32,231 nucleotides of DNA from Archaeoglobales archaeon (lineage in GTDB: Archaea > Halobacteriota > Archaeoglobi > Archaeoglobales > Archaeoglobaceae). The translations under genes and the position numbers were made by a program. The notes below the pieces were generated by a model that saw nothing but the letters and a program-made list of their open reading frames with translations, was not told where the DNA came from and made no database searches. The stretch lies in NCBI GenBank assembly GCA_003662995.1, contig QMZC01000021.1, positions 1-32,231 on the forward strand. Direction: 5' to 3'. Numbering within the stretch: position 1 is the first letter of the stretch; every line of letters starts with the position of its first letter. Below are positions 23,189 to 30,521 of this stretch, piece after piece.

Positions 23189-23708
23189 ATCTTATAGAGT
23201 GTATAAAATTCTAAATGAATTACGTGAAAATGTAGGAGATAGTGAGTTTGGATATAGAGTCCAAGGGTTATTCGCTGCTACTTTGGTATGCCTTGACGTG
23301 AAGATATTAGAAATCAAACCTCAAGGGCATCCTGATATTATAGGAATGAAAGAAAATGAAATTATTAAATTCGAAGTAGAAGCAGTATTAGGTGAATCAA
23401 GGAAGAGGATTGTAGATAAGGAAGACATCGAGGCTATCAAACCTCATAATAAGGGTGAAAAAGGCTATATTGCAGTATTATATTGTAGATTTCCACCTAA
23501 ATGGTTGTTAATAGACTATAATCGCTTGAAGCGACGTGTATCTGAACATATTTCTATAATTACTATGGAGTGCTTAAATGACAAGGAATTTTCTAATGAG
23601 TTTACTGAATGCTTTTACAAGTTAATCCTGTCTAACGCATCTCGTCTCTTTACTTTTACTTTTCATTTACTTCGTAATAAAGCCCTAGAAGGAGTGAAAT
23701 TAATATGA
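23139..23708 (+). CDS. PD-(D/E)XK-like nuclease or effector, 189 residues
   Basis: The motif GHPDIIGM (P65, D66) followed by IKFEVEAVLG (E79, E81) resembles a PD-(D/E)XK core with ExE in place of ExK. Helices around residues 16-50 precede it. The last 60 residues contain the sequence CFYKLILSNASRLFTFTFHL. The start is uncertain: ATG at 23139 overlaps the ATPase by 50 nt, while TTG codons at 23151 or 23175 would reduce or remove this overlap. It is the last gene of cassette 1, ending 46 bp before attC1, so it is likely to act with the SMC-like ATPase. Confidence 0.75.
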   Translation: MSKDLIGERDLGLISNKSYRVYKILNELRENVGDSEFGYRVQGLFAATLVCLDVKILEIKPQGHPDIIGMKENEIIKFEVEAVLGESRKRIVDKEDIEAIKPHNKGEKGYIAVLYCRFPPKWLLIDYNRLKRRVSEHISIITMECLNDKEFSNEFTECFYKLILSNASRLFTFTFHLLRNKALEGVKLI

Positions 23709-23754
23709 ATATTAATATGGTGATGTTCATTGAGAGATCTTTGCCAGCGACTGC

Positions 23755-23836
23755 GGTTAACAGCGGACATACGGCTACGCTTTACTCCACCCAAATTCGG
23801 CATAGCCGAACTTCGTATGTCCGCAAAACGTTAGGC
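23755..23836 (+). other. attC-like site 1, between cassettes 1 and 2
   Basis: R'' is GGTTAAC (23755-23761), L'' GCGGACATACG (23763-23773), L' CGTATGTCCGC (23814-23824) and R' GTTAGGC (23830-23836). L'' and L' are perfect 11-bp complements. The terminal hairpin is TTCGGC-ATA-GCCGAA (23796-23810). Length, box order and core GTTRRRY agree with integron attC sites. The GTTAGGC belongs to cassette 2 apart from its G. Confidence 0.87.
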
Positions 23837-23870
23837 GACATGCTTTATAAAATAAGGAGGTGAGGACAAT

Positions 23871-25538
23871 ATGGCATTTATAGAAGCTAAAGAAGTTAAA
23901 TTACAGGCTCTGCTCTCCAATGCGCAAGAGGCTTACAGAGTACCTCTTTATCAAAGACCTTATGCGTGGAGCAGAGATCAGTGGGAAGATTTATTTGAAG
24001 ATTTAAACAGCCTAAAACCTAGTGATGTGCATTTTCTTGGTTCCATTGTAGTAGTGCCTGAGGGTGAGCATAGACTGGGAGTAAATTATTTTCAAGTAGT
24101 AGATGGACAACAAAGGTTGGCAACAATCCTAATTTGGCTTTCTGCTATAAGAAACCTCGCTCAAGAAAATGGAAACAACGAATTAGCAACTCATTTAACG
24201 GAAACATTCCTTTTTGCTAGAGAATGGGAAAGCGGTAAACAGAGAAAAATACCTAAACTTCAACTTGGGCAGTTGGATAATGATGCTTTTCAGCGAGTTT
24301 TAGAAGGAAAACCAAAAGACTATAACCATCTAATATTCGAATGCTACGAATATTTCAAGAACAAAACAGATAATGAAAACATGTGGCAAATTTTGTTAAA
24401 TAATGTTTCTATCGTACATATTAATGCTTTTAATCATTTTAACGCTTTTAGGTTATTTGAAACATTAAATGATCGAGGATTAGAATTATCTGCAGCAGAT
24501 TTAATAAAAAATTTCCTATTAATGAAAGTTTCATCAAAAGAAGAAATATTCAATGATACTATAAGTCAATGGAATGAGATGTATGAAAAAGTTAGGGATA
24601 AGGAGCCTGTGAAATTTGTAAGGAGATATATCTTGTCCAATTACAAGGGGAAAATTTCAGAATCACGACTCTACGAAGGAGTAAGAAAAAGATTGGAAAA
24701 AGAAAACCCTGAGAAGATATGTGATTTTGTAAAAGATTTGAATGTTAATGCAACCATTTACAAGAAAATCTTTGAGTGTAGTTTCTCGCAAAATAAAATT
24801 AATAAAAAACTACAGGAATTACATTTAGTGGAAGTTGCTCCAAGTTTCACTTTGCTCTTGAAAATCCTGCGTTATTTAGAAAAAGGAGAAATTTCTGAAG
24901 AGGATATATTAGAGATAATGGAAATGATAGAATCTTTCCACATAAGATGGGGTGTTTGTGGACAATCAACATCCAGATTAGATCAAATCTATAACGATAT
25001 TTGCATGGAGTTAAAAAACAAAGACAAACAACCTCAAAAATTCAAAATAATCATAAAAAACAAGTTATTACAGGAAATAAAAAATAATGCAGATGATGAG
25101 ATTTTTAAAAGAAACTTTAGTCAAAGAGCTTTTAAGCCAAATGAGACTAGAACAAAATACATTTTGTGGAAGTTATCAAAACCAACAGGTGAAACTGCTC
25201 TCAATATAAAAGAAATCCAAACAGAACATGTATTGCCTCAAACATTAAGCAATGAATGGATGAAGTATTTGAAAGAGAGAACTTCTAAAAACGAGAATGA
25301 AATAAGTGCCCTTCATAAAGAGAACCTTAACAGAATAGGTAATTTGACCATCATAAAAGGTGAGTGGAATATCAGCATGTCAAACAGATTGTTTATTAAA
25401 AAGAAAGAAGATTATAGAAAAAGTGAATTTCAAATAACTAAAGAACTCTCTAACTATGATGAATGGACGTTCGAGGAAATAGACAAAAGATCAAAACAAT
25501 TAGCGGAGGAAGCTTGTAAGATATGGAGATTGAAATAA
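23871..25538 (+). CDS. GmrSD-like type IV restriction protein (DUF262-DUF1524)
   Basis: The N-terminal DUF262 domain has VPLYQRPYAW (24-33) and VVDGQQRLAT (76-85); the C-terminal DUF1524 HNH nuclease domain has TEHVLPQ (E452, H453), then NRIGNLTI with the usual N and K residues. Fused GmrS and GmrD halves in one chain form a modification-dependent endonuclease that cuts glucosylated or otherwise modified phage DNA using nucleotide hydrolysis. At 555 residues it is normal for the fused family. The ATG follows AAGGAGGTGAGG, 35 bp after the cassette boundary. It is the only gene of cassette 2 and looks intact. The target DNA modification is not known. Confidence 0.92.
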   Translation: MAFIEAKEVKLQALLSNAQEAYRVPLYQRPYAWSRDQWEDLFEDLNSLKPSDVHFLGSIVVVPEGEHRLGVNYFQVVDGQQRLATILIWLSAIRNLAQENGNNELATHLTETFLFAREWESGKQRKIPKLQLGQLDNDAFQRVLEGKPKDYNHLIFECYEYFKNKTDNENMWQILLNNVSIVHINAFNHFNAFRLFETLNDRGLELSAADLIKNFLLMKVSSKEEIFNDTISQWNEMYEKVRDKEPVKFVRRYILSNYKGKISESRLYEGVRKRLEKENPEKICDFVKDLNVNATIYKKIFECSFSQNKINKKLQELHLVEVAPSFTLLLKILRYLEKGEISEEDILEIMEMIESFHIRWGVCGQSTSRLDQIYNDICMELKNKDKQPQKFKIIIKNKLLQEIKNNADDEIFKRNFSQRAFKPNETRTKYILWKLSKPTGETALNIKEIQTEHVLPQTLSNEWMKYLKERTSKNENEISALHKENLNRIGNLTIIKGEWNISMSNRLFIKKKEDYRKSEFQITKELSNYDEWTFEEIDKRSKQLAEEACKIWRLK

Positions 25539-25557
25539 AATTAGTTACGTGCATGTT

Positions 25558-25642
25558 GCCTAACAGCGGACATACGAAGTCCAGCCGTTAGGCTGGATTT
25601 GGATGGAGCAAAGTATAGCCGTATTTCCGCAAGACGTTATAC
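25558..25642 (+). other. attC-like site 2, between cassettes 2 and 3
   Basis: R'' is GCCTAAC (25558-25564), L'' GCGGACATACG (25566-25576), L' CGTATTTCCGC (25620-25630, one mismatch) and R' GTTATAC (25636-25642). A terminal hairpin TCCAGCC-GTTA-GGCTGGA lies at 25580-25597. L'' is identical to that of attC1. The outer flanks are complementary to the start of cassette 2 (GTTAGGCGACATGC against GTTAGGCAACATGC). Confidence 0.87.
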
Positions 25643-25673
25643 GCCATTGCTATAATTAAGCAAGGGTAAAAAT

Positions 25674-26296
25674 ATGATGCATAAAGGAGCTGCACGAGGT
25701 AGAGGTAGGGATATGCCTGAGGAAATGTGAAGAAAGGTAGAAAAGTTTTTAGATGAATTTGGAGTTATTGTAGAGCGCATCTCTCAAGAACATAGGCTTC
25801 TGAGAGCAATTGTTAGAAATCACTTCTCTTGTAGTTTTGTTAGTATTATTAGACGCTCAAAACCTCTATATCCCTGCTCAATATCATTTTGGAATGCCGA
25901 ATACAATATACATTTACGGACCTAACAAGGATTTATCAATCCATTATTAAACCCACAGTCGAATCTATGGAACTTGTTTGCCGTCGGGCTGATGATTATA
26001 AAACAAGTGGGGCAATAATTCAAGATATATGGAAAGCAATTTGTAAAGCACGGATCATCATTGCCAATCTTACTAACTTAAATCCTAATGTTATGTGTTA
26101 GTTGGGTATCGCTCACACTGTTGGAAAAGAGACCACCTTAATTTATCAACGCAAAGAGAAGGAAATTAAATTTCCTTTTGATCTTATACATATCCGACGG
26201 ATAGAGAACGAAGACACTGCTCTTAGTGGTAAAAAATTGGAAAATGATCTTAAAGAGACCGTAAAAACTATCCTTAAATCACCAACAGTCTCATGA
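25674..26296 (+). pseudogene. Cassette 3: broken gene with a nucleotide-processing-like domain
   Basis: The C-terminal part reads IIKPTVESMELVCRRADDYK, then AIIQDIWKAICKARIIIANL, NPNVMC, a TAG, and LGIAHTVGKETTLIYQRKEK. Homologues of this nucleoside 2-deoxyribosyltransferase/TIR-like family have NPNVMYELG, so the TAG lies where Glu is expected. Upstream, from the ATG at 25674, the frame reads GRGRDMPEEM followed by a TGA and KVEKFLDEFG. The gene is therefore broken at two points or more. Such domains process nucleotides or sense infection in defence, but this copy is inactive. Confidence 0.75.
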
Positions 26297-26312
26297 GGAG
26301 AAAAGCAACGGT

Positions 26313-26355
26313 GTATAACAGCGTGTTTACGGTTCGCTACTACTCACCCAAGTTG
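26313..26355 (+). other. Left half of attC-like site 3
   Basis: R'' is GTATAAC (26313-26319), followed by AGCGTGTTTACG, TTCGCTACTACTCACCCAAG and TT. This matches the left half of attC1 (AACAGCG, TACGG, ACTC, ACCCAA). The flank CAACGGTGTATAAC is complementary to GTTATACGCCATTG at the start of cassette 3 with two mismatches. The right half (L', R') is missing, so the array is cut here. Confidence 0.75.
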
Positions 26356-26477
26356 TAAATAAAATACTTCAAACATCGGTTCTGCTTTGTACAATGGTTG
26401 GTCTCAACCTCCTAACTTTGTAGAGCCAGAAATTTTCATAGTAATTAAAAGGTTTAGTTATCTAGATTGCTAGAATG

Positions 26478-27728
26478 CTAGAATATTTCCCTGTCCTTTT
26501 CTTCAATTATCTGCATGAGAAGTTCCACCACCTTCTGTATGGGTGCTACGATACCATACTTTCCATAAGCGTTGCTTGCAGCTCTCAGTAGAGCTTCAGC
26601 AACGTATACATCTTCCTTGTCCTTTTCCCTGAGTTTTGTCAACACATAGCTCGCCGCAAGCCCACATACGAAGCTGTTTGATAGCTGACAGACAACATAC
26701 ATAGGATACCGTATAAAGTTCTTTGGTTTAGGGGTAAAGCTGTAAGGTAGCTCGTAATCCGCAACTTCTATGGGTCTCAGCTCTAGATTGGTTTTAGAAA
26801 GCCTATATTTCGATATTTTTACAATCTGGTTCCTCATAGCCTTCAACACCCTCTCTTCCTTATTCCTGATGTTCTCGAATATGCACTTCTCATGCCTTAA
26901 CAAGGCAAGCTCTGCCCTTCCTGTCTTCGTCGAAAGCTTACGCAGAGCTACTGCAAGTTCCCAACTCCTCACTTTCCTCTTCGCCCCCTTCAGGCATTCA
27001 TTACAGAAGTGCAAGCCCTTCCCCTGACCAACATATTCTGCATGCCTCTTCCTCAGCCTCAGCTCTTTCCCAATTGCCCTACAACACTTACTGGAGGCGT
27101 AAAGCACCTCTGGAGCGAGAAAGCTTGAGAATACTCTTGCACTTCTCACCAGTGTATTGTGCTCTGATAAATGATATGCATAAGCTAAAGCGACACCGTC
27201 AATCGTGATTGTAACAGTCTTCCTGTATCCTACTTCCTCCTCTTTCCTCCTTACGAATGGTTTCATTCTATCTATATAAAATAGTAGAAAGTGCTCTACA
27301 GTCTCTGACTTAACGTCAATTGATATATCTGTCTTATCCGGAACTTTAAGCCTCCTGCTACCGTGCTTCAGCCTCAGGATTCCCAAATCTCTGAGTCTTC
27401 TGATTGCTCTCTCCGCATACTTCTCCAAACCAATCCTTCTCAGCGTATCCTCCGCGGCAATCCGAAGCTCTTTTTTGGTCATCTCTTTCAGTTCTATTGC
27501 TCTCCAGAGGCACTTCACGCATGCAGTGTTAAGTATGTCCTTAGTCATCCAAGCGAGTAGGAAGCCAATTTCCGCTCCAGAGAAGGATATGGATTGCTTT
27601 GTAGTGAGCGACAGTATGCGAGTTGCCTGGTCTGCGAAGTTTATCTCCAGCTTCCAAACTTCTGGCTTCGATTTCGCTATATGCTGATTAAAGCTTCCTT
27701 CACTCATTCTCGCTGATTTCGCCATCAT
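26478..27728 (-). CDS. Unknown element protein, about 416 residues
   Basis: A large protein with an N-terminal helical region (about 60-130), a winged-helix-like stretch (ELRIAAEDTLRRIGLEKYAE, then RRLRDLGILRLKHG) and a probable zinc site with CC and CNEC (SSKCCRAIG and HFCNECLK, about 215-250). The C-terminal third is helical. I do not know the family; replication or regulation would fit. Its start is uncertain: ATG at 27728, 27725 or 27707 overlaps the end of the upstream gene. It uses GCN- and AGR-rich archaeal codons, unlike the cassettes. Confidence 0.65.
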   Translation of the reverse strand: MMAKSARMSEGSFNQHIAKSKPEVWKLEINFADQATRILSLTTKQSISFSGAEIGFLLAWMTKDILNTACVKCLWRAIELKEMTKKELRIAAEDTLRRIGLEKYAERAIRRLRDLGILRLKHGSRRLKVPDKTDISIDVKSETVEHFLLFYIDRMKPFVRRKEEEVGYRKTVTITIDGVALAYAYHLSEHNTLVRSARVFSSFLAPEVLYASSKCCRAIGKELRLRKRHAEYVGQGKGLHFCNECLKGAKRKVRSWELAVALRKLSTKTGRAELALLRHEKCIFENIRNKEERVLKAMRNQIVKISKYRLSKTNLELRPIEVADYELPYSFTPKPKNFIRYPMYVVCQLSNSFVCGLAASYVLTKLREKDKEDVYVAEALLRAASNAYGKYGIVAPIQKVVELLMQIIEEKDREIF

Positions 27729-27990
27729 TTCTCTCTTCAAACAGCGATTCCTTGAGATTCGCTGATTCACCCTCAAAAAGATTCCGAATCCACCCATCTG
27801 TTTTGGGTTCTGGCATAAGCATGCTTTGAATTGCAGACGAGTGCAGCACGCTGATCTCTGGTATAGCCTCCTTAACCTTCTTCAGCGAGTCCTCCTTACC
27901 TTCGAAGCCAATTACAAATCTGCCATTCTGCCAGACCTCAAGGAGGCATCTGCTATCAATCTCTACATAAACGATTTTTCGCTCTTGCAT
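27700..27990 (-). CDS. Unknown protein, about 96 residues
   Basis: The chosen ATG at 27990 follows GGTGG; an ATG at 28008 is possible. The product starts MQERKIVYVEIDSRCLLEV, with a beta-strand-rich first half and an acidic disordered tail. It is co-transcribed with the next gene, which overlaps its end. I recognise no family. An AAGTATA palindrome lies 30-40 bp upstream. Confidence 0.6.
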   Translation of the reverse strand: MQERKIVYVEIDSRCLLEVWQNGRFVIGFEGKEDSLKKVKEAIPEISVLHSSAIQSMLMPEPKTDGWIRNLFEGESANLKESLFEERNDGEISENE

Positions 27991-28015
27991 TTCACCACCA
28001 TAATGCATTAAGCAG

Positions 28016-28031
28016 AAGTATATTTATACTT
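28016..28031. promoter_or_regulatory. Palindrome upstream of the gene pair at 27990
   Basis: AAGTATA and TATACTT flank TT (plus strand AAGTATATTTATACTT). It resembles the sites at 8013-8033 and 14500-14507. It lies about 25-40 bp before the minus-strand start, where a TATA box and an operator would be. A second AT palindrome, with CGCATATA in its centre, follows at 28036-28053. Confidence 0.5.
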
Positions 28032-28158
28032 ATCCCTATATACGCATATACTAATAGAACTAATCTGCAGAGGAGGGCATATAGACTTCAAGTTCAATTC
28101 TATTCGACTTTCAGAAAGGGTCTAAAGTAAAATACTGTTTTGCAGGAGGTGTTATTGG

Positions 28159-29352
28159 ATGTATAAAGTAGACAAATACATACGCAATAACCTAGAGAAT
28201 ATCAAAAAAAGATCAATCAGAGAGTTACCAAGCCATAGAAGACTTTTTGAGCGACTTGATTGCTGAAGGAATTTCAATTTACAGAGTTTACACATACTCA
28301 TGCTGGTTGAAGAGAATTAACATAATAAGAAATAACAGAGTGGGATAAAAGAGATATCAAAGCTATCCCCAATCATTACATTCTTTTGGTGAATTCGGGA
28401 AAATTGTCAGATAATTCATTTGAAAAGTTAAGAAGACTCTCAAGAAATTCTTTAAATGGCTTGGAAAGGGGGAACTCCTAAACTGGCTTTCGCTTAAAAA
28501 CATTAGCAGCAAGGTTATGTCCCAAGATCTCATCACAAAAGAGGAATCTGAGGCGATGCTAAAAACATGCATGAATTCAAGGGATAGGGCTTTGATATCC
28601 CTGCTTTATGAGTCAAGGGCGAGAATTGGTGAAATTGGTTTAGTGAGAATAAAGGATGTTTCATTCGATGAATATGGAGCGATAGTATGGTTGCCAAAGA
28701 GCAAAACAGTTACAAGGAAGCTCAGAGTAGTTTATTCGGCAAGGTATCTTTCAGAATGGCTTTCTGACCATCCTCTAAAGAATCCAGAATCTTCACTTTG
28801 GATAAAACTGAGTGGTAGAAACGCATTTAAAGGAATGGACTACGATGACATCAGAATACAAATAAAGAAGATTGCAAAAAGAGCAGGAATAAAGAAGAGG
28901 ATTTATCCTCGCTTGTTCAGGCACACAAGGGCTACAAGACTACTTTCAAGAGTTTCCGAATCGATTAGAGCTAAGTATATGGGCTGGGTTAACGGTAGCA
29001 AGATGGTTGGTGTTTACGTGCATTTAGCAAGCGAGAATGTGGATGAGGCAATTTTGAAAATGCATGGCATCAAAACAAACGGTAATGGAAAAGATTTAGA
29101 AGTTAAGCAGTGTCCCGCTGCTTGATGGTAAATCCCGCAACATCAAGATTCTGCTCAAGATGCGGTTTACCATTAACAGAGGAGGCTATCCGGGAAGTCG
29201 AGGAGTGTGAGAAGAGGAAGATTGAAGCTTTAAATGAGCTGACAAATCCACAATTTATCAAAATCTTCATGGGGATGCAGAAGGAGATTGAAATGCTGAA
29301 GGCTGAAATTGAAAGGATGAGGAATGAAAGAAGTGGAGGAGAAGCTAAATGA
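28159..29352 (+). pseudogene. Broken archaeal tyrosine integrase with a zinc ribbon
   Basis: From the ATG at 28159 the protein can be followed through frame changes near 28222, 28335 and 28430: MYKVDKYIRNNLENIKKRSI, then YQAIEDFLSDLIAEGISIYR, EITEWDKRDIK, KTLKKFFKWLGKGELLNWLS and the intact catalytic part from 28517. That part has RARIGEI (first Arg), PRLFRHTRAT (the HxxR box with His changed to Arg) and VGVYVHL (nucleophile Tyr). Another single-base loss near 29108 hides the C-terminal zinc ribbon (CPRC and CSRC when corrected). The recombinase would have moved an archaeal element. Single-base shifts at short runs could include sequencing errors, but the His-to-Arg change supports decay. Confidence 0.85.
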
Positions 29353-30392
29353 AGTACTTGCGATAGGATGAAATACTTTTCAAGGACAAAACCGTGTTTG
29401 ATCCTGGCTATTTACCAGAAACATTACTCCATCGAGAAAGGCAGCTTACAGCTTTGGCAGCAAATCTAAGGCCAGCTTTAAGGAGCTCAACTCCAATGCA
29501 CACCCTTTCATTCGGCCCGCCAGCAACAGGCAAAACTTCAGCCATGAGAACAATTCTGAATGAGATAAGTGATTACGCCTACACAGCATACATCCGCTGC
29601 CCTTTAGCAAGATCAGCGTACAAGGTTATGGCAAGGATATTCGAATGTGTTTGCAGGCATCAACCTTCGCAAACTGGAATATCGATAGCAAGGCTCTACG
29701 ATTCGATATGCTAGGAGCTTGCTGATGATGGAAAAGTTCTAATCGTTGCCTTGGATGACTTCAACTTTCTAGATGACGAAGCAGCTAACGACATCCTTTA
29801 CGCTCTTTTAAAGGCCCATGAAGAATATGCGGTTAAAATTGGAATTGTTGCAGCAACAACTGAAGGGGTTATGCTGGACATGGAGACGGGAGCAATCTAT
29901 TTTCCTCTTTATGATGAGGAAGAAATTGTAGACATATTAAGGCAGAGAGTTAAACTTGGCTTTTTTGAAGGAGTAATGGCGAATGAAGCATTCGATAGAA
30001 TTGTTGAGCTTACTGCAAAGGTGTGTGATTTAAGGTTTAGCATCTATTTATTAAGAATGTCAGGAATTGAGGCTGAAAGAAGAGCGAGCAGAAAAGTTGA
30101 GGTGGAGCTAAGGTTTTTCTGGCAAAGAGCATATCTGCATTAAATTTAGATGAAAGAGAAACTCTCAAAATCATTTACTCCATCAGAGGAGATGTAAACT
30201 CAGGAGATGTTTTCAAAAATTCTCAAAGCAGAAGTTAACATGAGCTATACTCGCTTTTACGAAATCATAAACAAGCTTGAAAGATTAAGGCTGATTGACG
30301 TTGTAATAGGAAGAAAGGGAAGAGGAATGACGAGATACATCATAAAGAAGTATGATAATAGTGCGATGCTGAAGGCTTTGAGTGAGTTTTAA
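29349..30392 (+). pseudogene. cdc6: Orc1/Cdc6 pseudogene, second copy
   Basis: From ATG 29349, overlapping the integrase stop as ATGA, the frame reads MKYLR, TAG, DEILFKDKTVFDPGYLPETL and Walker A GPPATGKT, then DSIC, a second TAG, and ELADDGKVLIVALDDFNFLD with Walker B. Around 30140 the frame changes (ALNLDERETLKIIYSIRGDV), and again at a run of A near 30215, where ILKAEVNMSYTRFYEIINKL and the winged helix follow. Two nonsense codons and two shifts make it non-functional. It belongs to the same decayed element as the integrase and is different from the intact copy at 14541. Confidence 0.85.
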
Positions 30393-30521
30393 AACTCCTG
30401 TTAACTCCACAACTCTTTGGATTGCATTTCAACTTTTGAGTTTTTAAAGTATGTGCGCTGAAGTGGAAATTGCTTAACTCGCATTTTGGCATAAATTGAA
30501 ATAGAAATACTGAAATATAAT

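Larger units (their letters stand above)
20808..26355 (+). mobile_element. Integron-like gene cassette array with three cassettes
   Basis: Three cassettes are bounded by attC-like sites. Starts and matching ends are GTTAACC (20808) with GGTTAAC (23755), GTTAGGC (23830) with GCCTAAC (25558), and GTTATAC (25636) with GTATAAC (26313). Complementarity extends beyond each core: GTTAACCGCAATCGCTGG (20808-20825) is complementary to 23744-23761 at 17 of 18 positions. Each coding start is 25-35 bp after its boundary and behind its own binding site, the usual cassette design. Cassette 1 carries three genes, cassette 2 a GmrSD-like gene, and cassette 3 a broken gene. No intact IntI is in the window. Archaeal integrons are known from metagenomic genomes, so the idea is not without precedent. 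Confidence 0.87.

Noticed and set aside
26478-27728. Transposase of an insertion sequence
   Set aside because: I see no DDE, HUH or serine-recombinase motif and no terminal inverted repeats or target duplications around it.
29349-30392. Pyrrolysine or recoded TAG
   Set aside because: TAG serves as an ordinary stop at the ends of intact genes at 7278, 18346 and 26478, and the pseudogenes also have frameshifts, so nonsense mutation is simpler.
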